This document shows positions 19,554 through 28,387 of a stretch of DNA of 64,000 bases, one piece after another; the stretch's first letter is position 1, and every line of letters begins with the position of its first letter. The position numbers were made by a program, and so were the translations under genes. Source of the stretch: an uncultured Pelagibacteraceae bacterium (lineage in GTDB: Bacteria > Pseudomonadota > Alphaproteobacteria > Pelagibacterales > Pelagibacteraceae). A model generated the notes under the pieces. The model saw only the letters and a program-made list of their open reading frames with translations, made no database searches and had not been told where the DNA came from. Location of the stretch: positions 1 to 64,000 of the forward strand of contig CACMYJ010000004.1 in the NCBI GenBank assembly GCA_902617895.1, given 5' to 3'.

Positions 19554-21616
19554 TGTCAGAATTATTTGTAGAGCTATTTAGTGAGGAAATTCCTGCAAGG
19601 CTTCAAATAAACGCAAGGAATGAATTAAAAAAAAATATTAAAAATTTTTTTATTAATAACCAAATCAAATTCAATGAAAATTTTAATGTTTATTCAACAC
19701 CAAATAGATTAGTTCTACATGTTGATAAAATCCCTAATGAAATCAAATTAAGCTCAGAGGAAATTAAAGGCCCAAATGTCAATGCTCCTGAAAAAGCATT
19801 AGAGGGATTTATCAGATCAAACAATACAACAATAGAAAAAATCTTTAAAAAAAATACTGAAAAAGGTGAATTTTATTTTTTTAATAAAGAGTCTAGAAAA
19901 ATAAAAGTTTCAGATTTACTAGAAAAAAATTTAAGTGAAATCTTAAAAAAGATTGCTTGGAGTAAATCAATGAAATGGGCAAATTATGATCTTTATTGGG
20001 GAAGACCTCTTAAATCTATTTTAGCAATATTTAATAAAAAACCTCTAAATTTTGATTTTAACCACATAAATAGCTCCAACAAAACTTTTATAGATAAATC
20101 ACTTGAAGAAGGTATGAAAATTTTTAACGACTTTCATTCGTATTTAAAATTTTTTAAACAAAAAGGTATTTTAATTGATCAAGATTTAAGAAAAAAAATT
20201 ATACAGAATAAGATTAATGAAATAATTAATAAAAAAAATTTAAAAATTGAACAGAATGATAGGCTAATAGATGAAATAGTAAATATAGTTGAAAAACCGG
20301 TGGTAATTGTTTGTGATTTTGACAAAAAATTTTTAAATATCCCAAGTGAAATATTGATCACGACTATGCAGAGTCATCAAAAATATTTACCAACTTTTGA
20401 TAAAAAAAATAATCTTACAAATAATTTTTTTGTAATTTCAGATATAAAAGACACAAAAGGATTTGTTAAATTAGGAAATGAGAGAGTAATTGAAGCAAGA
20501 TTAAGTGATGCTGAGTTTTTTTGGGAAAAAAATAAAACCCAAAATTTAGTTAAACAAGTAGATAAATTAAAAAATATAAATTATTTTAAAGGTTTAGGAT
20601 CTTACTTTGACAAAATTCAGCGTATGAGAAAATTATCATCATTAATTTCTGATAATTTTTTAATTAGTAAAGAGAAAATTGAAATAGCTTCATCAATTTG
20701 TAAAGTTGATTTAATGTCTGATCTTGTTGGAGAGTTTCCAGAACTCCAAGGTATTGTTGGTGGTCATTTTGCAAGGTTTCAAGGGTTTGATAAAGAAGTT
20801 TGGCTTGCAGTATCTGAACAATATTTGCCTAACGGGATGGAAAGTAAATTACCAAAAAAAATGTACAGTGTCGCTTTATCCTTAAGTGATAAACTAGATT
20901 CATTAGTTGGTTTTTTTGGAATTAATCTGAAACCTACTAGTTCAAAAGACCCATATGCCATAAGAAGAATGGCAATAAGTCTTGTCAGATTAATCGTTGA
21001 AAATGAAATAAAAATTAAACTAAAAGATTTAATTGTTTACACCTGTTCAGTGTATAGAGATCAGGGCTATGAATTTGATATTAAAAAGATACAAAATGAA
21101 TTAAGTGATTTTATAATAGAAAGATTAAAAAATTATTTAAAAGAAAAAAAAATAAGACAAGATATAATTGAAAGCTCAACATTTTTGCTTGGATTAGATG
21201 ATATATTAAAGGCTTATAAAAAATCTTTATGTTTAAATAAAAATATTAAAAAAGAAATTGGCTTTGAAACTATTGCAGTATACAAAAGATCTTCAAATAT
21301 ATTAAATACTGAAGAAAAAATGTCTACTGAATCCCTTGGTTTTGCGGATCCAGGTTTATTTAAAAATGATTACGAGAAAAAATTATATAAAAAAATAAAT
21401 GATATAAGAAAATATTTTTTGAGTATTGGAAAAGACGAAAATTACGAGGAGAGTTTAAAAATCTTATCAAGTGTTAAGATCGAGGTGAACGATTTTTTTG
21501 ATAATGTTATTGTTAATGATGAAGATATAATAATTAAAAAAAATAGATTAGAATTATTAAATATGTTGTGTAAAACTTTTGATAACTATTTTAATTTTTC
21601 AAAAATAGAAGCCTAG
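19553..21616 (+). CDS. glyS: Glycyl-tRNA synthetase beta subunit
   Basis: GlyS binds and helps recognise tRNA-Gly in the tetrameric synthetase. The N-terminal LFVELFSEEIPARLQ is diagnostic, and MQSHQKYLPTF, NERVIEARLSDAEFFWE and FARFQGFDKEVWLAVSEQYLPNGM follow. Its 687 residues match the family. It begins on the last base of the glyQ stop and ends one base before ppdK. Confidence 0.97.
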   Translation: MSELFVELFSEEIPARLQINARNELKKNIKNFFINNQIKFNENFNVYSTPNRLVLHVDKIPNEIKLSSEEIKGPNVNAPEKALEGFIRSNNTTIEKIFKKNTEKGEFYFFNKESRKIKVSDLLEKNLSEILKKIAWSKSMKWANYDLYWGRPLKSILAIFNKKPLNFDFNHINSSNKTFIDKSLEEGMKIFNDFHSYLKFFKQKGILIDQDLRKKIIQNKINEIINKKNLKIEQNDRLIDEIVNIVEKPVVIVCDFDKKFLNIPSEILITTMQSHQKYLPTFDKKNNLTNNFFVISDIKDTKGFVKLGNERVIEARLSDAEFFWEKNKTQNLVKQVDKLKNINYFKGLGSYFDKIQRMRKLSSLISDNFLISKEKIEIASSICKVDLMSDLVGEFPELQGIVGGHFARFQGFDKEVWLAVSEQYLPNGMESKLPKKMYSVALSLSDKLDSLVGFFGINLKPTSSKDPYAIRRMAISLVRLIVENEIKIKLKDLIVYTCSVYRDQGYEFDIKKIQNELSDFIIERLKNYLKEKKIRQDIIESSTFLLGLDDILKAYKKSLCLNKNIKKEIGFETIAVYKRSSNILNTEEKMSTESLGFADPGLFKNDYEKKLYKKINDIRKYFLSIGKDENYEESLKILSSVKIEVNDFFDNVIVNDEDIIIKKNRLELLNMLCKTFDNYFNFSKIEA

Positions 21617-21617
21617 A

Positions 21618-24278
21618 ATGAGAAAATTTATATTTAATTTTAAATCAAATAAAATAAAAAAAATTAAACTACCAAAAAATATTCTTGGTGGCAAAGGTGC
21701 AAATCTTTCTGAAATGGGAAGAATGGGGCTACCCGTACCCCCTGGTTTTACAATATCAACAGGGGTATGTGATTTATTTTATAAGAATAAAAAAAAATTA
21801 AATAAAAAAATACTTAATGAAATAAATAAAGAATTAAAGTTTATTGAAAAAGACTCAGGAAAAAAATTTGGAGATTTAAAAAATCCTCTTCTAGTTTCTG
21901 TAAGATCTGGAGCTAGGGTTTCTATGCCTGGTATGATGGATACAATTTTAAATCTAGGTCTAAATGATAATACAGTAATAGCACTTGCAAAAAAAACTTC
22001 AAATTTAAGATTTGCAAATGATAGCTATAGGCGTTTTATTCAAATGTATTCTAGTGTTGTATTGGGAATAGAAAGTTATCACTTTGAGGATGTAATCGAG
22101 AACTATAAGTTAACAAAAGGAGTGTTATTAGACACAGAATTAGATGAGTATGACTGGCAAGCTTTAATAAAAGATTTTAAAAACATCGTAAAAGAAAAAA
22201 CAAAAAAAGATTTTCCTCAAAATGTCAATGAACAACTGATAGGAGCTATAAGTGCTGTTTTTTTATCTTGGGAAAGCCACAGAGCAAAAGTCTATAGAAA
22301 ATTAAATCAAATACCGTCTAATTGGGGTACAGCAGTTAATGTACAATCAATGGTTTTTGGAAATATGGGTAATGATTGTGCAACTGGTGTAGTCTTTACT
22401 AGAAATCCATCAGATGGATCAAAAAATATTTATGGAGAATATTTAATAAATGCTCAAGGAGAGGATGTTGTTGCTGGAACCAGAACACCACAACATATTA
22501 CCAAAAAAGCTAGAGTTGAATCAAAAGAAACTCTTAAGTCAATGGAGGAGGCAATGCCAAAGACATACAATCAACTAAAAAATATATTAATCAAATTAGA
22601 AAAACATTACAAAGATATGCAGGATGTTGAGTTTACAGTTGAAAATAAAAAACTTTGGATGCTTCAAACACGCTCTGGAAAACGAACAGCTAAATCTGCT
22701 GTAAAAATAGCTGTAGATATGGTTAATGAAAAGTTGATTACTAAAAAAGATGCAATATTACGAATAGAACCAAGTTCTTTAGACAATTTGCTTCATCCAA
22801 CTTTAGATGAGAAAGCAAACTTAGAAGTAATTGGGACAGGCTTACCTGCATCACCTGGTGCTGCAAGTGGAAAAGTTGTTTTTACGTCCGAGGAGGCTGA
22901 AAGACTAAATAGTATGATGCAAAGTACAATATTAGTTCGTGTAGAAACTTCGCCGGAAGATATACATGGTATGCATGCAGCAAAAGGAATACTTACCTCA
23001 AGAGGAGGTATGACAAGTCATGCTGCAGTAGTTGCTAGAGGGATGGGACGACCATGTGTATCTGGATCTAGTGAAATAGAAATTGATTATGAAAACAAAT
23101 TATTCAAAACAAACAATAAAGTAATTAAAGAGGGAGAAATAATTACAATTGATGGTTCAACAGGCAGAATAATTATTGGCGAGATAAAAACAGTTAAACC
23201 AGAAATATCAGGTGATTTCTCAAAAATAATGAGCTGGTCTGATGATTTCAGAAAATTAAAAATTAGAACTAATTCGGAGACACCATCAGATAGTAAAACT
23301 GCTAGAGAATTTGGTGCAGAGGGTATTGGTTTATGTAGAACTGAACATATGTTTTTTGATGAGGAAAGAATTCTATCAGTAAGAGAAATGATATTATCAA
23401 AAACAATTGAAGATCGATCTAATGCACTTAAAAAGTTATTACCACATCAAAAAAAGGATTTTATTGAAATATTTAAAATAATGAGAGGTTTACCAGTAAC
23501 AGTAAGGTTACTTGACCCACCACTACATGAATTTTTGCCAAAAAGTAATAACGAAATTAATGATGTTGCAGTTTCATTAAATATTTCCATTAAAGAACTT
23601 GAAGTTAGAATTTCAGAACTTCATGAACAAAATCCAATGCTAGGTCATAGAGGTTGTAGATTGGCAATTTCATTCCCTGAAATTTATGAGATGCAGTGTA
23701 CTGCAATTTTTGAAGCTTTAGTGGAATGTAAAAAACAAAAAATTCAATCAACTATGCCTGAAATCATGATCCCTTTAGTTTCAACAGAAGCAGAAATAAA
23801 AATTATGAAAGATTTAGTCATTAGGATTGCAAAAAAAGTTCAAGATGAGAATAAAATTAAAATTGATTTTTTAGTTGGAACAATGATTGAATTGCCAAGA
23901 GCAGCAATAAAGGCAAAAGATATCGCTAAACACGCTGAATTTTTTAGTTTTGGAACAAATGATTTAACTCAAACTACATTTGGAATTAGTAGAGATGATA
24001 GTGGTAAATTCCTTAATGATTATATCGAGAATAAAATTTTTGATATTGATCCTTTTGTATCAATTGATGAAGGAGTTGGAGACTTAATAAAAATTGCAAC
24101 TGATAAAGGTAGAAAACAAAACAAAAAAATTAAACTTGGAATTTGTGGAGAGCATGGTGGAGATCCTAAAAGTATAGAATTTTGTGCAAAAACTGGATTA
24201 GACTACGTGTCTTGTTCACCTTACAGAGTTCCAGTTGCAAGATTAGCAGCAGCGCAAGCACAAATAAGAAAAAATTAA
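21618..24278 (+). CDS. ppdK: Pyruvate, phosphate dikinase
   Basis: PPDK interconverts pyruvate + ATP + Pi and PEP + AMP + PPi, and feeds gluconeogenesis or reverses to pyruvate formation. The N-terminal ATP-grasp part has GGKGANLSEMGRMGLPVPPGFTIS and SVRSGARVSMPGMMDTILNLGLN. The central phosphohistidine loop is GGMTSHAAVVARGMGRPCVSG, and the C-terminal PEP-binding barrel ends in ICGEHGGDPKSIEFC. It has 886 residues, full length. It follows glyS after one base, and its stop is interleaved with that of the convergent nadC. Confidence 0.97.
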   Translation: MRKFIFNFKSNKIKKIKLPKNILGGKGANLSEMGRMGLPVPPGFTISTGVCDLFYKNKKKLNKKILNEINKELKFIEKDSGKKFGDLKNPLLVSVRSGARVSMPGMMDTILNLGLNDNTVIALAKKTSNLRFANDSYRRFIQMYSSVVLGIESYHFEDVIENYKLTKGVLLDTELDEYDWQALIKDFKNIVKEKTKKDFPQNVNEQLIGAISAVFLSWESHRAKVYRKLNQIPSNWGTAVNVQSMVFGNMGNDCATGVVFTRNPSDGSKNIYGEYLINAQGEDVVAGTRTPQHITKKARVESKETLKSMEEAMPKTYNQLKNILIKLEKHYKDMQDVEFTVENKKLWMLQTRSGKRTAKSAVKIAVDMVNEKLITKKDAILRIEPSSLDNLLHPTLDEKANLEVIGTGLPASPGAASGKVVFTSEEAERLNSMMQSTILVRVETSPEDIHGMHAAKGILTSRGGMTSHAAVVARGMGRPCVSGSSEIEIDYENKLFKTNNKVIKEGEIITIDGSTGRIIIGEIKTVKPEISGDFSKIMSWSDDFRKLKIRTNSETPSDSKTAREFGAEGIGLCRTEHMFFDEERILSVREMILSKTIEDRSNALKKLLPHQKKDFIEIFKIMRGLPVTVRLLDPPLHEFLPKSNNEINDVAVSLNISIKELEVRISELHEQNPMLGHRGCRLAISFPEIYEMQCTAIFEALVECKKQKIQSTMPEIMIPLVSTEAEIKIMKDLVIRIAKKVQDENKIKIDFLVGTMIELPRAAIKAKDIAKHAEFFSFGTNDLTQTTFGISRDDSGKFLNDYIENKIFDIDPFVSIDEGVGDLIKIATDKGRKQNKKIKLGICGEHGGDPKSIEFCAKTGLDYVSCSPYRVPVARLAAAQAQIRKN

Positions 24279-25111
24279 ATCTCTAATTTTAAATCCAAAG
24301 CTTGAATACTATGTGTTAACTCACCTACTGATATTCTATCAACGTTTGTTGCAGCTAGATTTTTTACATTTTTCAAAGTTATTCCTCCAGAGGCTTCAGT
24401 TTCATATTTCCCTTTTGCATATTTAATAGCCAACCCTAGAGTTTTAGGATTCATATTATCAAACAGAACTGTATTAAAATTAAGTCCATTAATTCTTTTA
24501 AATTGTTTCAAAGTGTCTACCTCGACAGTAATTTTTCTTTTTTTTTTATTTTTAATTGCTTTTTTCACTATTTCTTCAAATTTCTTTAATGAGGCTAGAT
24601 GATTGTCTTTAATTAAAAATTCATCACTTAAATTAAATCTGTGATTAGTTCCACCTCCTAGTTTTACGGCATATTTTTGAATAACTCTTAGATTAGGAAT
24701 TGTTTTTCTAGTGCAACAAATTTTTGTTTTCTTGCCTGCCTTTTTTACAAATTTATTGGTTTTAGTTGCAATGCCAGAGATATGAGAGAGAAAATTCAGA
24801 GCAACTCTTTCTCCAATTAATATATTTTTAATTTTACCTTCAATTAAAGCAATTACAGACCCTTTGCTGATTTTTGATCCTTCTTTTTTTTTTATGTGAA
24901 ATTTAATATTTCTATCTAGTAAATTAAATGTTTGTTTAGCAAATTCTAATCCACCTATAATACCTTTTTCATTGCTTATTAGTTTAACTTTTGAAATTGA
25001 ATTATTATTTAATAAATTTGTTGTAATATCTCCTGAAGGATATAAATCCTCATTAAGAGCTAGCTTACAGGTTGATCTGATAAAATTTTTACTTAATTGA
25101 ATTTTTGGCAC
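24275..25111 (-). CDS. nadC: Nicotinate-nucleotide pyrophosphorylase (carboxylating)
   Basis: NadC converts quinolinate and PRPP to nicotinate mononucleotide in de novo NAD synthesis. The motifs are GERVALNFLSHISGIAT, CTRKTIPNLRVIQKYAVKLGGGTNHRFNLSD, IKDNHL and a C-terminal TEASGGITLKNV with VDRISVGELTHS. It has 278 residues. It lies 5 bases downstream of nadA. No nadB is present beside the pair, so the iminoaspartate source must be encoded elsewhere or differ. Confidence 0.96.
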   Translation of the reverse strand: MPKIQLSKNFIRSTCKLALNEDLYPSGDITTNLLNNNSISKVKLISNEKGIIGGLEFAKQTFNLLDRNIKFHIKKKEGSKISKGSVIALIEGKIKNILIGERVALNFLSHISGIATKTNKFVKKAGKKTKICCTRKTIPNLRVIQKYAVKLGGGTNHRFNLSDEFLIKDNHLASLKKFEEIVKKAIKNKKKRKITVEVDTLKQFKRINGLNFNTVLFDNMNPKTLGLAIKYAKGKYETEASGGITLKNVKNLAATNVDRISVGELTHSIQALDLKLEI

Positions 25112-25116
25112 AGAAT

Positions 25117-26106
25117 TTATCTGCCTATTTCAGCCATTCTCTCTACTGATTTCCTAGCTCTCTCAATTGTTTCGTGGTCCATTATTAATTCGTTGGTTTC
25201 ATTTTCTAAACAATCAAGTATTTTTGGCAGTGTAATTCTTTTCATGTGAGGACATAAGTTGCAAGGTCTTATAAATTCTACATTAGGATTATCAATTTGA
25301 ACATTATCACTCATCGAGCATTCTGTAACCATCATAACTTTTTTAGGTTGATTATCTCTTACATACTTAATCATTCCACTTGTTGATCCTGCAAAATCAC
25401 TCGCTTTTATTACATCAGGAGGACATTCAGGATGAGCAATAATTTTAATTCCAGGATTATTTTTTCTTATTTCATTAATCTCTTCATCATTAAATTGCTC
25501 GTGAACCTCACAAGTTCCTTTCCATGAAATAATTTCTACATCAGTCTGAGAAGCAACATATTTTGCTAAGTAGTCATCAGGTAAGAAAATTACTTTTTTT
25601 ACACCTAAAGAGTTTACAATTTTAACAGCATTTGCTGATGTACAACAAACGTCAGTTTCAGCCTTAACATCTGCAGAAGTGTTAACATACGAGACAACAG
25701 GCACACCAGGATATTGTTTTTTTAAGTTTCTTACATCTTCACCAGTTATAGACGAGGACAAAGAGCAACCAGCTTTCATATCTGGCAATAAAACTTTTTT
25801 ATTGGGACTCATTAATTTGGCAGTCTCCGCCATAAAATGTACACCACACATAACAATTATATCAGCCTCTGTTTTTGCAGCTTCAATTGCTAAGGCTAAC
25901 GAATCTGCTGAAAAATCTGATATGCCATGATATATTTCAGGAGTTTGGTAATTATGAGCAAGAATTACTGCGTTCTTCTCTTTTTTAAGTTTATTTATTT
26001 TATAAATGTAAGGTGCATGAGTGGCCCACTCTATTTCAGGAATGGATTTAGAAACCTTTTGATAAATAGGATCTGTTGCAATCTTTACCTGAGTTGTGAA
26101 TTCCAT
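25117..26106 (-). CDS. nadA: Quinolinate synthase
   Basis: NadA is a 4Fe-4S enzyme that condenses iminoaspartate with dihydroxyacetone phosphate to quinolinate. The AVILAHNYQTPEIYHGISDFSADSLALAIEA region, MCGVHFMAETAKLMSPNK, HPECPPDV and the cluster cysteines (including in PCNLCPHMKRI) are visible. The ORF track begins at 26142, but the ATG at 26106 (MEFTTQVKIATDPIYQKV) is preferred because the extra 12 residues are unlike the family and extend toward the tRNA-Leu promoter area. It forms an operon with nadC. Confidence 0.95.
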   Translation of the reverse strand: MEFTTQVKIATDPIYQKVSKSIPEIEWATHAPYIYKINKLKKEKNAVILAHNYQTPEIYHGISDFSADSLALAIEAAKTEADIIVMCGVHFMAETAKLMSPNKKVLLPDMKAGCSLSSSITGEDVRNLKKQYPGVPVVSYVNTSADVKAETDVCCTSANAVKIVNSLGVKKVIFLPDDYLAKYVASQTDVEIISWKGTCEVHEQFNDEEINEIRKNNPGIKIIAHPECPPDVIKASDFAGSTSGMIKYVRDNQPKKVMMVTECSMSDNVQIDNPNVEFIRPCNLCPHMKRITLPKILDCLENETNELIMDHETIERARKSVERMAEIGR

Positions 26107-26165
26107 AATAAAAAACTTATCAACTTGAAATAGAATTGTCATTCATTTAATCTGACGCATGATTT

Positions 26166-26251
26166 GCGGCCATGCTGAAATTGGTAGACAGGCACGGTTG
26201 AGGGCCGTGTGAGCCTAGCTCATGAGAGTTCGATTCTCTCTGGCCGCACCA
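26166..26251 (+). tRNA. tRNA-Leu (anticodon GAG)
   Basis: The 86-base class II tRNA has acceptor GCGGCCA/TGGCCGC, anticodon arm CACGG-TTGAGGG-CCGTG (anticodon GAG, Leu), a long variable arm TGAGCCTAGCTCAT, a T arm GAGAG-TTCGATT-CTCTC and an encoded CCA. It stands between nadA and the left repeat of the ssrA island, and its 3' end is 22 bases from that repeat. Confidence 0.96.
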
Positions 26252-26273
26252 TAAATTAATATTATATTGAAAA

Positions 26274-26304
26274 AAGGGGCGTTCTGTTGCTAGGTGCCCC
26301 GAAC
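26274..26304 (-). repeat. Displaced 3' end of ssrA (left att-like repeat) with terminator
   Basis: This 31-base sequence matches 30830-30860, the 3' end of the tmRNA coding piece, at 29 positions, in the same orientation. On the minus strand it reads GGGGC-acctagcaacagaac-GCCCC followed by six T, a Rho-independent terminator shape. The ssrA copy at 30830 lacks the T run. This is best explained as the original ssrA 3' end, pushed away when an element inserted and rebuilt ssrA from its own copy. Confidence 0.8.
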
Positions 26305-26320
26305 TGTTTATCTAGATCCA

Positions 26321-26539
26321 CTAATAAACACTCATAAATACTACCATTAATAGAACACCAATCAAGGAACTTGTGACGCCACCATGACGCCAAATATTGG
26401 AAGAGGGGTCCCAGACAAAGTCCAAGATAGATTTAATTAAAGTTACCCACATATCAATAACTACATAAAGGGGTCCCACTGCTTTAGGTGTATAGCAAGT
26501 CGAATAAAGACAGGACAATTGAAAACTTTTTGGTACCAT
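26321..26539 (-). CDS. Small hypothetical membrane-anchored protein at island edge
   Basis: The 72-residue ORF on the minus strand ends in a hydrophobic stretch GVTSSLIGVLLMVVFMSVY that could span the membrane. The N-terminal part has three cysteine or aromatic-rich patches and no recognised motif. It starts 10 bases from the divergent gene at 26550. Its 3' part overlaps the repeated motif cttgtgacgccacc, so part of the apparent coding may be a DNA signal rather than protein. A terminator follows at 26274-26304. Whether it is translated is uncertain. Confidence 0.35.
   Translation of the reverse strand: MVPKSFQLSCLYSTCYTPKAVGPLYVVIDMWVTLIKSILDFVWDPSSNIWRHGGVTSSLIGVLLMVVFMSVY
26370..26383 (+). 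repeat. Island-end repeat cttgtgacgccacc, left copy
   Basis: A perfect 14-base direct repeat of 30764-30777, found only near the two island ends. The left copy is followed by a partial second copy (atgacgcc). A shorter shared motif aataaacact precedes both copies (26323-26332 and 30745-30754). They could be recombinase arm sites. Confidence 0.6.
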
Positions 26540-26549
26540 AAATAATTCA

Positions 26550-26753
26550 ATGGCTTGGTATAATATAAATTCTCAGGATAGCGTAACTGCGGAAACTTTA
26601 GAAAAAATCAGAACCGAAAGGTGTGGTTTCTGTGGACAAGAAAAACCAGTCAGAAAGAGAATGAAAATATATTTTTCAGAATTTGAAATAGCAGAAAAAC
26701 CAGTATGTCGAGATTGCTATGTTCAGAACTCTATGAAGGCTATAGCTACTTAA
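26550..26753 (+). CDS. Small zinc-ribbon-like hypothetical protein
   Basis: This 67-residue cytoplasmic protein has two CxxC pairs, CGFC at about residue 25 and CRDC at about residue 53, spaced as in a small treble-clef or zinc-ribbon fold. It lacks a signal peptide. Function is unknown; such proteins often bind nucleic acids or partner proteins. It is the first plus-strand gene inside the ssrA island and is divergent from the small ORF at 26321. Confidence 0.7.
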   Translation: MAWYNINSQDSVTAETLEKIRTERCGFCGQEKPVRKRMKIYFSEFEIAEKPVCRDCYVQNSMKAIAT

Positions 26754-26774
26754 TTTTAAGGGATACAACACTAT

Positions 26775-26808
26775 AAATAGAGGCAGACTCATGGTTCAGG
26801 ATTTGGTA
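26775..26808 (+). repeat. Upstream element shared by two island genes, copy 1
   Basis: The stretch aaatag...actcatggttcaggatttggta ends 10-11 bases before the GTG start of the gene at 26819. A closely matching stretch (27924-27951) ends at the same distance before the gene at 27962, sharing gttcaggatttg exactly. It may be a shared leader or translation signal. Confidence 0.5.
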
Positions 26809-26818
26809 GTGTTGAATT

Positions 26819-27169
26819 GTGAAAAAGCTTTTAATGATCGTGGTTCTGGGTTTGCTAATAAGTGAGAATGTGTATGCAAATGATTTTAATTTTATATGCC
26901 GAGAAGAAATAAAAACTGACAAATTATCAAACGATAGACTTTTTTATGAATTAAAAAAAAAAAAATTTTTTATTGATGGTGTTGAATACTTGTTAAAAGA
27001 AAATCCAAAAATATTAGATAATTCTATAACTTTGACGTGGCGTGATGATGACGGTTGGATTTTTGAATCAATTTTTAACAAAAAAAATGGAAAAATGGTT
27101 GAAAAGGGATTTAACAGTCCAGAAGATAAAAATCCAGTAATTTGGTATTATCAATGCGATATATTTTAA
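26819..27169 (+). CDS. Small exported hypothetical protein (two-cysteine type)
   Basis: A 116-residue protein with a GTG start and a clear signal peptide, MKKLLMIVVLGLLISENVYA, probably cut after YA. The mature part is about 96 residues with one Cys near its start (FICREE) and one five residues from the end (YYQCDIF), which could form a disulfide in the periplasm. Two other island genes, at 29558 and 30333, have the same plan. The function is unknown. The next gene begins 10 bases downstream. Confidence 0.7.
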   Translation: MKKLLMIVVLGLLISENVYANDFNFICREEIKTDKLSNDRLFYELKKKKFFIDGVEYLLKENPKILDNSITLTWRDDDGWIFESIFNKKNGKMVEKGFNSPEDKNPVIWYYQCDIF

Positions 27170-27179
27170 AAATTTTAAT

Positions 27180-27866
27180 ATGAAAAAACTTCCAGGGATC
27201 TCAAATATTGAAGAAGATGAGAGCAAATTTATAATTTTTTTTGATTGTGGTGATTTAGGAAAAAGAAAAAAAGTAGAAAATTTTGGAGATTATGTAGATT
27301 GTAATCACTTATTTTATAAAAAATTTGATGAATATTGCGACTATTATGGAGTTGGGTATGAACAGTTAGAAGATTTAGCTTTTAGTATGAATTATTCAAT
27401 TCCTGATGCATCACAATTTAACGAATTTTGCAAAAATGGAAAATATGATAAAAATTATCCTTATGATTTCAATTTACATTACTATTTTCCCTTAATTTAT
27501 AGATTTAAATACAAAACTTTAGATGTTGACCCTTTTTTTATTGCACTTGGGAATCAGGACTTAATTTCTGTATATGTTGATTTTCTGAAATCAGTAAAAG
27601 TCATAAATATATGGACTGGTGTGAGCTTGGAAGGTGAATTGGCTGATCAGTTTGAAGAAAATAAAAAACTAAATACCCCAATAGAAAAATATTTACAAAA
27701 CTATTTACATCATGAAGGATTTGTGTACCCACACCTTACATTAAAACAAAATGATATCAGAAATTTAAAAGAATTAAGAAAAAGTTTAAAATCTGATATA
27801 AAAATTGCTTTCCCAGATGCTTCAAAAGAGGAAAAAAATATTTTAAAAAAAGCTAAGTTGATATAA
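27180..27866 (+). CDS. Hypothetical protein, cytoplasmic
   Basis: This 228-residue protein has no signal peptide or membrane segment and no family that I recognise. It is rich in aromatic residues (DYVDCNHLFYKKFDEYCDYYGVGYEQ) and ends in a lysine-rich helix. It begins 10 bases after the small exported protein gene and probably shares its transcript. A 95-base gap containing the shared upstream element follows. Confidence 0.65.
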   Translation: MKKLPGISNIEEDESKFIIFFDCGDLGKRKKVENFGDYVDCNHLFYKKFDEYCDYYGVGYEQLEDLAFSMNYSIPDASQFNEFCKNGKYDKNYPYDFNLHYYFPLIYRFKYKTLDVDPFFIALGNQDLISVYVDFLKSVKVINIWTGVSLEGELADQFEENKKLNTPIEKYLQNYLHHEGFVYPHLTLKQNDIRNLKELRKSLKSDIKIAFPDASKEEKNILKKAKLI

Positions 27867-27923
27867 CAAACTATGCCACAGACTAGGCCATATTTAGATA
27901 AATCAAATAGCCATTTTTAAAGC

Positions 27924-27951
27924 AAATAGACTCTCTGTTCAGGATTTGTTA
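27924..27951 (+). repeat. Upstream element shared by two island genes, copy 2
   Basis: aaatagactctctgttcaggatttgtta repeats most of the element at 26775-26808, with a 6-base gap in the alignment. It again ends 10 bases before a start codon, here the ATG at 27962. Confidence 0.5.
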
Positions 27952-27961
27952 ATCTTGGGTT

Positions 27962-28384
27962 ATGGATAAATCACTATTTGCAAACTTTAAAAATTGGTTT
28001 TTAAAACTTAAAAAATCTAAGAAATATTGGAATTCAGAATGTGATATCCTATTCATGAATGCCGAAAAAGAATTTAAAACATTACTTAAATCTAATGAAA
28101 AAAAAATATACCTAAATATAGATAAAGAAGTTTCTTCAAAAAAACATGATCGAGCCATTATGATGAAAGCAATAAGACTATCAAAAAATAAAAATGCAGA
28201 CTCAAAGTATATTGACCTGAGATTTGAAGAAATGTGGGAAGAGGCTACTGAAAATGAATTTGAGCCTTATATTGGAACTATGATGAGACATATACTAAAT
28301 ATGTCAGATCAATATGAAAGACAAAAGATTAAGCAAAAAGAAGAGGAAACAATCGGTGGAGACTCTCTTTTTGATAAAGATTAG
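27962..28384 (+). CDS. Hypothetical protein, highly charged
   Basis: A 140-residue, strongly charged and probably helical cytoplasmic protein (MDKSLFANFKNWFLKLKKSKKYW...). There is no signal peptide and no motif that I can name. The gene starts after the shared upstream element and ends 3 bases before the exported amidohydrolase-like gene, so the two are likely cotranscribed. Confidence 0.6.
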   Translation: MDKSLFANFKNWFLKLKKSKKYWNSECDILFMNAEKEFKTLLKSNEKKIYLNIDKEVSSKKHDRAIMMKAIRLSKNKNADSKYIDLRFEEMWEEATENEFEPYIGTMMRHILNMSDQYERQKIKQKEEETIGGDSLFDKD

Positions 28385-28387
28385 ATA

